Positions 1-8,488 are shown, numbered from the stretch's first letter. The stretch is 35,355 bases of DNA from Gemmatimonadaceae bacterium (GCA_025450815.1 JANWLO010000193.1:1-35355), one strand, 5' to 3'. The notes: generated by a model not told the origin, from the letters alone. A program made the numbers and translations.

Positions 1-804
1 AGGTTTAAGCTTCTCGGCTTGCCGAAAGATGAATTTCCGAGCTTCCCTGTTATTCGCTTCGGTGAAAGCTGGAGAGTACGAGCTGGTGATCTTCAGAAAC
101 TCATCTCGCATACCGCTTTCGCATCATCAACTGAAGAAAGCCGGCCGATTTTAAATGGTGTATTATGGGAGCTGCGTCCTGATCATATGCGAATGGTGGC
201 AACGAATGGTCACCGCTTGGCGAAGATGGAGATTCCAATCAATGCAGCTGGAGTATCGTCAAGCGAATTAATTATTCCGCCGAAAGCATTAGAGCAAATT
301 CGTAGACTCTTCCCTGCGGAGGAAGAACTCGAGGTTGCAAGAGGTGAGAACCATTTAGGCTTTCGATCACCGTTTACAGCCGTATATACCAGGCTAATTG
401 AAGGACCTTATCCGAACTATGAGCAGGTCATTCCGAAGGACAATGACCGATTTGCTCTAGCAGATCGTAATGCGCTAATTCAGGCCCTAAAGAGAATGTC
501 TGTAATAGCGTCTGATCAGACTCATAGAATTCGAATGTCGTTCAACTCTGGAATGCTGAAATTCAGCGTGCAGACACCAGACTTGGGTGAAGCACAGGAT
601 GAATTACCGATTAATTTTGAGGGTGATTCACTTGATATCGGATTTAACGCCATGTATCTGCTTGAAATTCTGCGAAATCTGCCGACCGATGAGGTGAAGC
701 TTACGTTCAAGGCTCCTGAACGAGCTGCTACAGTTGAACCAGTTGGGTGGGATGATGCAGCGAAATACATGTGCTTATTGATGCCTCTTCGGTTAGTCGA
801 CTAG
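1..804 (+). CDS. dnaN: DNA polymerase III beta sliding clamp, 3' part
   Basis: The beta clamp is a ring-shaped dimer that tethers replicative DNA polymerase to DNA. The reading frame is open from base 1 and ends with TAG at 802-804, giving the last 267 residues; a full clamp is about 370, so most of the first domain lies before the window. Clamp hallmarks are visible: TNGHRLA in the middle domain, GPYPNYEQVIP before the third domain, and the C-terminal MPLRL that lines the partner-binding pocket. A TTG at 19 is an internal Leu codon rather than the start, because residues before it (KLLGLP) still match the family. Sampled lines are about 47-48% GC, well below the rest of the window. dnaA may lie upstream, but this cannot be seen. 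Confidence 0.95.
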   Translation, partial: RFKLLGLPKDEFPSFPVIRFGESWRVRAGDLQKLISHTAFASSTEESRPILNGVLWELRPDHMRMVATNGHRLAKMEIPINAAGVSSSELIIPPKALEQIRRLFPAEEELEVARGENHLGFRSPFTAVYTRLIEGPYPNYEQVIPKDNDRFALADRNALIQALKRMSVIASDQTHRIRMSFNSGMLKFSVQTPDLGEAQDELPINFEGDSLDIGFNAMYLLEILRNLPTDEVKLTFKAPERAATVEPVGWDDAAKYMCLLMPLRLVD

Positions 805-860
805 GAACTTTGAGTTTTGCCAATAAGAGTTGGCGATTTCGTACTTGTTTCCATCTCTGG

Positions 861-1715
861 CTAATTACTTTCAACTGTTATTTTTGAATGTTGCTGGAAG
901 GGAAATATTCCTCGGCTTGTAGTTACTGATAGAAAGAGATCTGAGGTTCCAGTACTCTTGAGAAGTTCTCCGGTATCCTGATCGACAAAAAGAATTGTAG
1001 AGCTTGATCCAGTTCCACTGGTCACAATCGAGTTGGTCGAGTCTGCAGGAACTCCCTCCGTTTTTACGGATGCTGTACGTTGAAGCTGTACTACTGGCCT
1101 GTTCTGTAGCGATAAGGCTGAAAGCAACCTGTAGTTCCGAACCACGTATTGTTTTAGTGCGATTCTTCCGTGGCAGATAATCGAGGTGGAGGTATCTGCC
1201 CACTCATTTCCGATTACGACCGGATTTGGAGGTAGTAGAATTATCAGCTCGGATAGACGGACGAATCTTGGATCCATTCCGCCCTGGCAGGATATTGGTG
1301 TCGTCGAATGTAGATCGACAATCTGGCCCCGTGCTGAAAGCGTAGCAGTTGCATGCACTTTTGGCTGCATTTGTGAAGGCATGCTATTTGTGCTATCTGT
1401 GCTAATAGAGTCGAGACGCAGATCAACGGTGAGCTTCTTACCCTGCGTGAGAGCTAGACTATAAATAGTGCTGGACGCTAGAAGTACTTCTTTCCTAGTG
1501 CTGTCACTGGTGATAGAAACCGTTGAGCTATCGTCAACTCGGTACCGACTCGAGTGCGCCAAAAGCGTTGGATACCAATGAAACTCTTTTGACGTATTAA
1601 GCGACTCGGGAACAGGTCTGACTGGAGGAGTGCCAGGCTTGTTGACTGAGCTAGAACATCCCCAGGCAAATAGTGTCAACACTGAGATCATGGGGATCAG
1701 TTTTGAGTCAGGCAT
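861..1715 (-). CDS. Hypothetical lipoprotein
   Basis: I do not recognise the family. The 284-residue protein starts with a lipoprotein signal peptide: a hydrophobic stretch then FAWGC, with Cys20 as the probable lipidation site, so it is probably membrane-anchored outside the cytoplasm. The mature part is rich in Ser and Thr and looks like a beta-rich extracytoplasmic domain (pattern inference only). The ATG at 1715 is preceded by GAGGA about 8 bases upstream, a good ribosome binding site. It lies tail-to-tail with dnaN, 56 bases apart, and downstream of rnpB on the same strand, separated from it by rnpB's terminator. Codon use resembles low-GC dnaN more than the later genes. Confidence 0.8.
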   Translation of the reverse strand: MPDSKLIPMISVLTLFAWGCSSSVNKPGTPPVRPVPESLNTSKEFHWYPTLLAHSSRYRVDDSSTVSITSDSTRKEVLLASSTIYSLALTQGKKLTVDLRLDSISTDSTNSMPSQMQPKVHATATLSARGQIVDLHSTTPISCQGGMDPRFVRLSELIILLPPNPVVIGNEWADTSTSIICHGRIALKQYVVRNYRLLSALSLQNRPVVQLQRTASVKTEGVPADSTNSIVTSGTGSSSTILFVDQDTGELLKSTGTSDLFLSVTTSRGIFPFQQHSKITVESN

Positions 1716-1810
1716 AACAGCATTCCTCGATGAGTCTCGCGTAAGGGATTGCCCTCCATAGCAAGTAGGCCAGTCCTGTGCCTGCTAGTGTTTACCGTTG
1801 GCAATGGTGT

Positions 1811-1856
1811 AAAAATGAATGATCTCCGACAATCGTAAGATTATCGGAGATCATTC
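1811..1856 (-). terminator. Rho-independent terminator of rnpB
   Basis: A perfect 13-bp inverted repeat (1817-1829 and 1844-1856) encloses a further AATC/GATT stem and a 4-base loop. On the minus strand the two stems join through a U-G wobble into one 18-bp helix, followed by ATTTTTAC. On the plus strand the same position is a C-A mismatch, so the structure favours minus-strand RNA. It starts 4 bases past the RNase P RNA 3' end. Confidence 0.92.
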
Positions 1857-1860
1857 GACA

Positions 1861-2253
1861 TAGTAGACGATCTATAAGCCGGGTTCAGTCGAATGATGTC
1901 TCATTCGGACGGTCATTTCTCTCCGCACACGATCGCTCGCGTGCTCTAGCAGCCTACCCGCGGCGTCTTGATCGAGGTGGGCCACCCCTCGCCGCTTATT
2001 TGGCCTTGCTCCGACCGGGGTTTACCATGCCGTAACCATTACTGATTACGCGGTGAGCTCTTACCTCACCTTTTCACCCTTACCGAACTGTATTTCTACA
2101 ACTCGGCGGTTTGTTTTCTGTGGCACTGTCCGTCATCATCTTCTTGCAAGCAAGTAGATAGTGCCCAGGCGTTACCTGGCGATCTGCCCTCTGGAGCCCG
2201 GACTTTCCTCGATGGGATTTGACTCTCATCGCGACCGTCCAATCGTCTACTAC
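1861..2253 (-). ncRNA. rnpB: RNase P RNA (bacterial type A-like)
   Basis: This is the catalytic RNA of RNase P, which trims the 5' leader from pre-tRNAs. Read on the minus strand it has the conserved 5' block GAGGAAAGTCCGGGCTCC and the 3' block ACCCGGCTTATAG. The ends form helix P1: TAGTAGACGAT near 2252 pairs with ATCGTCTACTA ending at 1861. The length of about 390 nt fits the family. A TATATT -10 element 7 bases upstream of the 5' end and a strong terminator just past the 3' end bracket the gene. Short open frames crossing this stretch are incidental. Confidence 0.95.
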
Positions 2254-2260
2254 ACGCTTC

Positions 2261-2266
2261 AATATA
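2261..2266 (-). promoter_or_regulatory. -10 element of rnpB
   Basis: TATATT on the minus strand ends 7 bases before 2254, the expected position of the first RNase P RNA base. No good -35 is seen at the usual spacing; TTGGTC lies 20 bases upstream. Confidence 0.55.
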
Positions 2267-2331
2267 GCACTATTTAGACTGGTACGGACCAACTACTTGA
2301 GGGAGTGCCACATGGATTGCTTTGCACCTTG

Positions 2332-2360
2332 TTGACGCAACGCTGACGCACGGGAATACA
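2332..2360 (+). promoter_or_regulatory. Putative sigma70-type promoter of the AraC-type regulator
   Basis: TTGACG (2332-2337), 17-base spacer, AATACA (2355-2360). The -35 is good and the -10 is weak. Predicted start near 2367 would put the transcript start inside or just before the inverted repeat at 2363-2409. Confidence 0.4.
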
Positions 2361-2362
2361 GT

Positions 2363-2409
2363 GGAAGTGCCTCGCTTTTTCCGTCCTCACTTACCGACAA
2401 GGCACTTCC
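2363..2409 (+). repeat. 10-bp inverted repeat abutting a start codon
   Basis: GGAAGTGCCT (2363-2372) and AGGCACTTCC (2400-2409) are perfect reverse complements separated by 27 bases. The second arm ends immediately before the ATG at 2410 and contains part of the only purine-rich stretch (AAGG) that could serve as ribosome binding site. In RNA it would fold over the initiation region; as DNA it could be an operator. Confidence 0.7.
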
Positions 2410-3330
2410 ATGAGGTCCCTCCCGGATATTTCAAGCCAGCTATTGCCTCCAGTTGCAACGATGTTGATGCCTGGTGAACGATCGCGTGTAGACGCAGCTG
2501 GTGATGGCTTCTATCGGACGGTACATCGTGATTCGATCGATGACATAATCAGCGATCTTCGTGCACAACGTGTGAGTGCGGTACTCGTGTCGGTAACACG
2601 CTGTGGTGCAGAAGACGATGCTTCCCGGTTTGGACGTATCGTCCGTGAATTTCCCCGAATTCCTGCAGTCGCGCTTCTCACCCAGTTCGAAGCTGGAACA
2701 CCTCGAGCTGTCCTAACTCTCGGACAGTCCGGGATACGATCACTCGTTGATGTCCGTCAGCCAAATGGTTGGCGTGAGCTTCGTGATGTTCTCATGCGAG
2801 ATCGAACTCGCGACATCGAAAAGATTGCCCTGGCGCAACTCTCACTGGACCTCGTTGGCGCTCCGGATGACTGTTGGACCTTTTTTGAGACGATCTTTCA
2901 ACCAGGATTGCGAACGAGTACGATCCGTACGCTCGCTGATGAATTGCGGATAGTACCTAGTACCCTCATGAGTAGATTTTTTCGTGCTCGACTACCCGCG
3001 CCAAAACGTTACCTGGCAATGGCCCGGCTCACTCACGCAGCGCGGGTATTCGAGAATCCTGGACTCTCGGTAGCAAATGTTGCCAACCACCTCGAGTACT
3101 CCTCACCGCAAAGCTTTGGTCGACACGTGCGTACCCTGCTTTCAATTACGGCGCTTGAGTTTCGGCAGCGCTACGACGGTGAGGGAATGCTTCATCGCTT
3201 TCGTGAGGAGCTCATCCTCCCTTTCCAAAGCACGTTGCGAACATTTAGCCCTCTAACTGAAAGTCTGAGATGGCTTGCAGGGACATCCAGTCTTCAACGA
3301 CCACTAAGCCGAGGGAATGAGCGGCAATAG
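2410..3330 (+). CDS. AraC-type transcriptional regulator
   Basis: A 306-residue probable DNA-binding regulator. The last third carries an AraC-type double helix-turn-helix: a first helix-turn-helix around IRTLADELRIVPSTLMSRFF and a second around VANHLEYSSPQSFGRHVR, ending near FRQRY, followed by about 50 extra residues. The first 130 residues resemble a degenerate response-regulator-like fold (inference); no phosphoacceptor site is evident. The start has no free Shine-Dalgarno site, because the upstream bases form one arm of an inverted repeat. The 3' end overlaps convergent pyrE by 27 bases. The regulated targets are unknown. Confidence 0.8.
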   Translation: MRSLPDISSQLLPPVATMLMPGERSRVDAAGDGFYRTVHRDSIDDIISDLRAQRVSAVLVSVTRCGAEDDASRFGRIVREFPRIPAVALLTQFEAGTPRAVLTLGQSGIRSLVDVRQPNGWRELRDVLMRDRTRDIEKIALAQLSLDLVGAPDDCWTFFETIFQPGLRTSTIRTLADELRIVPSTLMSRFFRARLPAPKRYLAMARLTHAARVFENPGLSVANVANHLEYSSPQSFGRHVRTLLSITALEFRQRYDGEGMLHRFREELILPFQSTLRTFSPLTESLRWLAGTSSLQRPLSRGNERQ

Positions 3331-3873
3331 TTCTTCCACGGTAACCAACGAAACTACGGTAAGTCCCATATCCTCGATGGCCTGTCGTCCTCCCTCATTG
3401 CGATCGACGAGTGCCAGAACGCCCTGCACAATCCCGCCGGCATTCCGTATCGCTGCGACAGCCTGGAGAGCAGAACTGCCACTGGTGATGACATCCTCTA
3501 CCACTACGACACAGTCTCCGGATTGAAAGGGGCCCTCGATCAACTTTCCCGTTCCGTGCTTCTTGGATTCCTTTCGCACAGTGAAAGCTCGGAGAGGCTT
3601 ACCAGACTGTAGGCCACTTGTGTAGCTGATTGCATAGGAGATCGGATCTGCCCCCAAGGTCAATCCGCCAATCGAATCAGCTTTCCAGGTAGCGCGGATT
3701 GCCGCGACGCCAAGATTCCCTATCAAAATGAGCCCTTCGGGGCTCATTGTCGTCACACGAGCATCGATGTACAGTGTTGATTGCTTGCCGGAAGCAAGCA
3801 TGAATTGACCGCGGCGAGCGGACCGAGTTGCCAGCAAACTGACGAGTCGGGCGTGTTCCGTCTGATCGTTCAT
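3304..3873 (-). CDS. pyrE: Orotate phosphoribosyltransferase
   Basis: Transfers the phosphoribosyl group of PRPP to orotate to give OMP, the fifth step of de novo pyrimidine synthesis, in the cytoplasm. At 189 residues it is near family size. The PRPP loop VVVVEDVITSGSSAL is intact near residue 120, and LASGKQSTLYIDAR near the N-terminus fits the OPRTase substrate region, as does the flexible-loop stretch RKESKKHGTG. It is a stand-alone gene: divergent from the histidine kinase, and its stop lies 27 bases inside the convergent regulator gene. The ATG at 3873 has no clear Shine-Dalgarno site and lies 5 bases past a TATAGT, so the mRNA may be leaderless or nearly so. Confidence 0.95.
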   Translation of the reverse strand: MNDQTEHARLVSLLATRSARRGQFMLASGKQSTLYIDARVTTMSPEGLILIGNLGVAAIRATWKADSIGGLTLGADPISYAISYTSGLQSGKPLRAFTVRKESKKHGTGKLIEGPFQSGDCVVVVEDVITSGSSALQAVAAIRNAGGIVQGVLALVDRNEGGRQAIEDMGLTVVSLVTVEELLPLIPSA

Positions 3874-3878
3874 GCGGG

Positions 3879-3886
3879 ACTATAAT
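3879..3886. promoter_or_regulatory. Overlapping divergent -10 elements (pyrE / histidine kinase)
   Basis: The octamer ACTATAAT reads TATAAT on the plus strand (3881-3886, toward the histidine kinase) and TATAGT on the minus strand (3884-3879, toward pyrE). No good -35 is seen for either direction. The arrangement suggests a symmetric divergent promoter. Confidence 0.45.
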
Positions 3887-3945
3887 GGTTTGGGAAGAAC
3901 GTGTGTGGTACGAGATTGAAAGCTACGCTGCATTTCAGGAGCCTC

Positions 3946-5679
3946 ATGCAGATACAGATCTCTAAACTGCGCCCTTCCTCCATCGCGTTAGCCGTATCAC
4001 TTCTCTTCGCCCTCGGCGGAATCTTTGCAATTGATCGGGCCCTCGCCGATGCGAATAGATCACAGGTCCAGATTCAGGCCGTAGAAGCGGCAGCTCGTGT
4101 GGAAAGTTTCCTCACCGTTCATGCGCAGTCACTGCAGTCCGTTCGTGGACTGTATCTCGATTCGAGCCGTGATGTAAATGAGGAACAGTTTCGGTCATTG
4201 CTCCAGTCGCTCGTCCAGTATGCTCCCGCGTTTCGACGCGTTTGGCTCAGTGATTCGCTCGGAAACATTCGCTTTCAGGAACTTCTGGGAAGTGAGGGAG
4301 TTGCGCTGCCGGCGGGAATGAACGTCGACACCGTTCGCAAACAGCCATTCAGCGACGCGATTCAACGCGCGCGCATGTCCAAGCGAACGCAGATCTCTTC
4401 TATCGGGGATCTCGGTAGCGGCGAACGCGGACTCCTGCTCGTGCAGCCCCTCTTCATTAATAGCCGATTCATCGGATATGCAGGCGGTACTCTCACGAGT
4501 GAGAGCATCCTGCAGTTTGTCGAGCATCAGGAGCCCCAACTCCACGGTCAAGTGTTCATTGTTACGCTGTCGGATACCATACGTGGCACTACGGCTTCAG
4601 TACCTCATCGGCTGCCGGTCGATTCTGCGTCCGCGAGTATTCGTATTCCCGGTGGCGATTCATGGCGTTTGATTGCGGTTCAGCGAGCGACTAACCAGAG
4701 CATACGGTTTTTGCTATGGGGCGTTGGTCTCGCAACCCTGGGAACGCTACTCATTGGGCTACTGCACGAGCGCCGGCAGGGATCACGTCTCGCCGAGCGT
4801 AGTGCGGAACTCGAGCGACTCTCGAGCGAGTTGCTACGGGCCAACCGGGTAAAGAGCGAGTTTCTTGCCAACGTTTCGCACGAATTACGAACTCCATTGA
4901 ATGCAATCGTCGGATTTGTCGAGCTGCTTCGCGATGGGGTATATGGTGATCTCAACACTCGCCAGGCCGGCCCGGTCGAAAGGATTGCATCCTCGGCAAA
5001 TCACCTGCGTCAGTTGGTGGATCAGATTCTCGATCTGGCTAAAATGGCCGCAGGCCGACTCGACGTACAATGGGAGCCGCTCGAGCTTCAATCGTTCGTA
5101 CTGGACCTGACGAGTGAGATCGAGGCTCTAATCGGCGAACGGGGGCTCACCCTGTCGATTTCAGTAAGCGCATCGCTTCCGCGCATTCGCACCGATCCAA
5201 TGCACCTTCGGCAAATCATGCTGAATCTGCTGGGAAATGCATTGAAATTCACACCCTCGGGAGACATTGTGGTTCGGGCTCGTCTCATCGATTCCAATCC
5301 CGATAGTGCAATCGACACGGGCGCCGCAATCGATCTTCCCCATGGGATCTGGATCGCACTCGATGTGGCGGACACAGGAGTCGGGATCGCCCGAAGTGAC
5401 CAAGGGCGAATCTTTGACGAATTCGAACAGGTGAATGCAGGTCCGCGAACAGACTCAGCTCAACGTGGCACCGGGCTCGGACTTCCGATCTCTCGTCGGC
5501 TTGCGCGATTGCTGGGTGGCGAGATCACAGTGATCAGCGAACCCGGCAAGGGCTCGACATTTACCGTCTGGCTACCCGTCGCGGGACAAGTGAAGAACTC
5601 CGGTGTATTCAGCGCCTGGGGTAAGGCAACCAAATCGGCGTTTCACATCCCCGGCATCGGTGATTCCTCCAGTTCGTGA
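3946..5679 (+). CDS. Membrane-bound sensor histidine kinase
   Basis: A 577-residue two-component sensor kinase. It has TM1 near residues 10-30, an extracytoplasmic sensor region of about 215 residues (CHASE-like by position, family not certain), TM2 near 251-274, then a HisKA domain with phosphoacceptor His312 in SHELRTPLNAIVGF. The ATPase domain has the N box (NLLGNALKFTP, about 426), G1 (DTGVGI, about 473) and G2 (GTGLGLPI, about 508). No receiver domain is attached and no response regulator is adjacent, so it is an orphan. ATG 3946 is chosen over GTG 3901 because AGGAG lies 4 bases upstream and it places TM1 at the N-terminus. Its stop directly abuts the stop of the convergent Ser/Thr kinase. 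Confidence 0.92.
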   Translation: MQIQISKLRPSSIALAVSLLFALGGIFAIDRALADANRSQVQIQAVEAAARVESFLTVHAQSLQSVRGLYLDSSRDVNEEQFRSLLQSLVQYAPAFRRVWLSDSLGNIRFQELLGSEGVALPAGMNVDTVRKQPFSDAIQRARMSKRTQISSIGDLGSGERGLLLVQPLFINSRFIGYAGGTLTSESILQFVEHQEPQLHGQVFIVTLSDTIRGTTASVPHRLPVDSASASIRIPGGDSWRLIAVQRATNQSIRFLLWGVGLATLGTLLIGLLHERRQGSRLAERSAELERLSSELLRANRVKSEFLANVSHELRTPLNAIVGFVELLRDGVYGDLNTRQAGPVERIASSANHLRQLVDQILDLAKMAAGRLDVQWEPLELQSFVLDLTSEIEALIGERGLTLSISVSASLPRIRTDPMHLRQIMLNLLGNALKFTPSGDIVVRARLIDSNPDSAIDTGAAIDLPHGIWIALDVADTGVGIARSDQGRIFDEFEQVNAGPRTDSAQRGTGLGLPISRRLARLLGGEITVISEPGKGSTFTVWLPVAGQVKNSGVFSAWGKATKSAFHIPGIGDSSSS

Positions 5680-6600
5680 TCAGCCCTTGTCCGTGCGCTT
5701 GATGATCGACTTCACACGTGAAAACAGAGACGTGCGACCAGCATCCGGTGTCGGTGCGTTGATGCATGCGCGAAGAGCCGTGGCAAATGCAACGACATCA
5801 GGGTAGCGGTCGGATGGATTACGTGACAGCGCCTTCATGACAACAGCTTCCACGGGCGCCGGCACCGTACACCCCTTTCGTGCGCTGTTGAGCGGTATGG
5901 GAGGTTGTGAGAGCAGCTGCGCGAACATCTCACGCTGGGACTTGCCAGCGTATGGAAGACAGCCTGAGAGCAGGTAGTACGCGATGGTCGCCAGACTGTA
6001 TTGATCGGCAGCCGATGTAACCAACTGACCCGAAAGAGCCTCCGGCGCCACGTACATAAGAGTTCCAACGAAAAAACCGGCACGTGTCAACCGTTCTTCC
6101 GGAGCCTGATCAGATTGCGCGGCGATTCCAAAATCCAGCAGCTTTGCCCGTTTGGAGGCCGGATCGTACATGATATTGTCAGGCTTCAAATCCCGATGAA
6201 TTATGCCAGCAGCGTGAACCGCATACACTGCGTCGCCGATCTGGCCAATGATTTCACCGACCTCCTCAGGCGGAAGAGGAACGTGCTGCTTGGCGTACTT
6301 TTCGAGGAGCTCGCCGAGGGCCCATTCGATGGCGAGGAAGTGAACGCCTGGTCCGGCTTCGCCGATTTCGATCGTGCGAACCACATTGGGATGTGAGACA
6401 CGAGTGCCATACGTTGCTTCGCGAAGAAATCGCGCAACCGCAGTTCGGTCCGTTCGCAGCTTTTCCTTCAGCACCTTGACTGCAGCTATGCCGTGGGTGG
6501 GGTGTTCGGCGCGGTACACTACTGCCGTTCCCCCTTCTCCGACCATATCCTGCAGTGCATATCCGGCGAGTGTCGTGCCGGTAAGATTTTCGCGGCTCAC
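5680..6600 (-). CDS. Soluble Ser/Thr protein kinase (Hanks type)
   Basis: A 306-residue eukaryotic-like protein kinase with all key parts: glycine loop GEGGTAVVY, ATP-binding Lys42 (VKVLKEKL), helix-C Glu61, catalytic loop HRDLKPDN (Asp137, Asn142), DFG at 157-159 and APE at 185-187. It should therefore be active. Only a short basic tail follows the kinase domain, with no transmembrane segment or PASTA repeats, so it is probably cytoplasmic. The start is GTG at 6600 with no Shine-Dalgarno site. It faces the histidine kinase end to end, and the GWxTD lipoprotein gene is divergent. Substrates are unknown. Confidence 0.93.
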   Translation of the reverse strand: MSRENLTGTTLAGYALQDMVGEGGTAVVYRAEHPTHGIAAVKVLKEKLRTDRTAVARFLREATYGTRVSHPNVVRTIEIGEAGPGVHFLAIEWALGELLEKYAKQHVPLPPEEVGEIIGQIGDAVYAVHAAGIIHRDLKPDNIMYDPASKRAKLLDFGIAAQSDQAPEERLTRAGFFVGTLMYVAPEALSGQLVTSAADQYSLATIAYYLLSGCLPYAGKSQREMFAQLLSQPPIPLNSARKGCTVPAPVEAVVMKALSRNPSDRYPDVVAFATALRACINAPTPDAGRTSLFSRVKSIIKRTDKG

Positions 6601-6700
6601 GCGCCGAAGCTAATCGCGCCACCGGAATGGAGCAAGCAGCCGCTACGTGCCAGGTGGCGAATGCAGCCGGAACAATCACTCGATGGGAGCAACGGGACTT

Positions 6701-8092
6701 ATGTCGGTATCACTCTGTGGTTCACGGCGACTGTGGTTTTCGATTCTTTCCGGTTTGTTCGTATTGGGTTGCTCTCCGCGGACACACACTGGCGGGCGTG
6801 CCGGTGGCAGGGAGGGCAGCAGGGGAGCATTTCCGAGCGACTCCAGCGCCTCGCCGGATCCGAGCGCGTTCTACCGACAGCTCGGGATGATCGCACAGGG
6901 CGGCACGTTCCCATTCGTAGGGCAAGTGCGTTATCTCGCCGGAAGCTCCGCTGACAGCACCCTCGCGCTGATCACCCTCTCGTTCGCGAATCGCGTGCTG
7001 ACGTTCGTCGGCGATGGATCCGGGCAGCGAGCGACGTACAACGTGTCAATCGATATTGCGCAGGGAACGACAACGATTCGGCATCTCGACGTTCATAAGG
7101 TGATTCGAGTTGCTTCATTTCACGAGACGCAGCGTGAAGACGAGAGCGTGATCTTCCAGCAATACCTGCAAGTTGCGCCCGGCACGTACTCTCTCTCGAT
7201 TGCCGTGAGGGACGAAGGGGGTAGTAACGCGAATTCGCAGCAGATTTCGTTGACGGTTCCGCGGTTTGGCCCGCACAGCTTGTCGACGCCGATCAGCGTC
7301 TACCAGGTAACGCCGAGGACGCGAACTGATACCGTGCCCGCGCTGATTGCGAATCCGCGATCGATCATTGTGCTTGGCCGCGACACACTGGCCGGTCTCT
7401 ATCTCGAGGGATATGGGCTGCCGGAAACCGAGCGAGTAGGAGTTGCAGTGCTCAACGATGCGCACGCGGTGATCCTGCGCGACACGGTAAACCTCGTGCG
7501 TCAGGGCTCGCTGTCGTCCGCGCTGCTGGAGTTTCCCGTTGCAAGCATTGGCGTTGGTCCCGTCACCGTCATCGCGTCGCTGGTGGGATCTTCGGACAGC
7601 GTTCAGGCTCCGCTCTTCCTGAGCTTTGGTGACGCGTTCGGCATCACTAGCTTCGATCAGCTGTTGAGCTATCTGCGCTTCTTTACGTCACCGGAGCGAC
7701 TCCAGGCGTTGCGGGACACGCCAGCGGATCAGCGTGCCGCAGCGTGGGCGGCGTTCTGGAAGCAAACGGACCCGAATCCCGCGACGCCGGAACATGAAGC
7801 CTTGCGCGATTATTTCAAGCGAATCGCCACGGCCAACGGTCGTTATCAGGAGAAGGGAACGCCGGGTTGGCTCACCGATCGCGGAAAGGTTTACGTGACG
7901 CTGGGCGAACCCGATCAGGCCGGACAGCAGATGGGCACCAGCTCGGCGCGAAGCCGCGGGGAAATTTGGGTGTACACGCAATACAATCTCCGGCTCGTGT
8001 TCACGACCCAGGGTGCCATTGGGCGATACAGGCTCACCGCTTCGAGTGAGGCCGACTTCGAACGTGTCGTAAAGCGTGAGCAGTCACGGTGA
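6701..8092 (+). CDS. GWxTD-domain lipoprotein
   Basis: About 463 residues from the ATG at 6701, chosen because it gives a compact signal peptide ending LFVLGC (Cys24 lipidated); an in-frame ATG at 6683 is possible. The mature protein has a low-complexity Gly/Ser segment, a long beta-rich middle, and near residue 388 the motif GWLTDRGKVYVTLGEPD, which defines the GWxTD domain. Such proteins occur in Gemmatimonadota, Acidobacteriota and Bacteroidota, and their biochemical role is not established. It probably sits in the outer membrane or periplasm. It is divergent from the kinase gene. No convincing ribosome binding site is seen. Confidence 0.85.
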   Translation: MSVSLCGSRRLWFSILSGLFVLGCSPRTHTGGRAGGREGSRGAFPSDSSASPDPSAFYRQLGMIAQGGTFPFVGQVRYLAGSSADSTLALITLSFANRVLTFVGDGSGQRATYNVSIDIAQGTTTIRHLDVHKVIRVASFHETQREDESVIFQQYLQVAPGTYSLSIAVRDEGGSNANSQQISLTVPRFGPHSLSTPISVYQVTPRTRTDTVPALIANPRSIIVLGRDTLAGLYLEGYGLPETERVGVAVLNDAHAVILRDTVNLVRQGSLSSALLEFPVASIGVGPVTVIASLVGSSDSVQAPLFLSFGDAFGITSFDQLLSYLRFFTSPERLQALRDTPADQRAAAWAAFWKQTDPNPATPEHEALRDYFKRIATANGRYQEKGTPGWLTDRGKVYVTLGEPDQAGQQMGTSSARSRGEIWVYTQYNLRLVFTTQGAIGRYRLTASSEADFERVVKREQSR

Positions 8093-8175
8093 TCGCTCAT
8101 CCTGTGGTGAGGGATAAAGGTTTTTCCACGAGGGATGTACCTCGCGGTTTGATGAAGCGCCCGGCCTGCGTTGCC

Positions 8176-8204
8176 TTGACAAAATCGCACTTCGTTCCTA
8201 TATA
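8176..8204 (+). promoter_or_regulatory. Strong sigma70-type promoter of the cold-shock gene
   Basis: TTGACA (8176-8181), exactly 17 bases, then TATATA (8199-8204): the closest match to the consensus seen in the window. The predicted start near 8211 leaves a 5' leader of about 75 nt with complementary CCCCTC/GAGGGG segments, which is common for cold-shock mRNAs. Confidence 0.8.
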
Positions 8205-8287
8205 GGCGCCGCAAGCCGACCGCGGCCTGCCCCTCACGTCGCAGCGAGGGCGAGGGGAGCAACCGATCCATGCGCAGGAGAATGGCG

Positions 8288-8488
8288 ATGGCAAAGGGCA
8301 AGGTGAAGTGGTTCAACGATGCCAAGGGTTTCGGTTTCATCGAGCAAGAGGGTGGCGAAGACGTTTTCGTGCATTTCTCGTCCATCACCATGGATGGCTT
8401 CAAGACACTCGCTGAGGGACAGGAAGTAGAGTTCGAGATTCAAACGGGTGCGAAGGGCCTTCACGCGACGAACGTCCAGCGCGTGTAA
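8288..8488 (+). CDS. Cold-shock protein, CspA family
   Basis: A 66-residue single cold-shock domain that binds single-stranded RNA and DNA and acts as an RNA chaperone. [16 protein letters not shown] holds RNP1 (KGFGFI) and VFVHF is RNP2. The ATG at 8288 is chosen because AGGAG (8276-8280) lies 7 bases upstream and the length then fits the family; in-frame ATGs at 8270 and 8282 sit before or too close to that site. It has its own strong promoter and a leader of about 75 nt. Of possible paralogues (cspA, cspB and so on) the sequence does not say which, so no symbol is given. Confidence 0.95.
   Translation: MAKGKVKWFNDAKGFGFIEQEGGEDVFVHFSSITMDGFKTLAEGQEVEFEIQTGAKGLHATNVQRV

Noticed and set aside
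819-834. GCCAA/TTGGC hairpin between dnaN and the first lipoprotein gene, as a terminator
   Set aside because: Only a 5-bp stem and no T tract on either strand.
2080-2292. 70-residue minus-strand frame
   Set aside because: It lies within the RNase P RNA, whose conserved blocks and P1 helix explain the sequence.
5713-5727. TTCACACGTGAAAAC as a third parS site
   Set aside because: The half-sites are out of phase with the 16-bp parS and it lies inside the Ser/Thr kinase gene.
8132-8148. CGAGG/CCTCG hairpin after the GWxTD gene as a terminator
   Set aside because: No T run follows on either strand.
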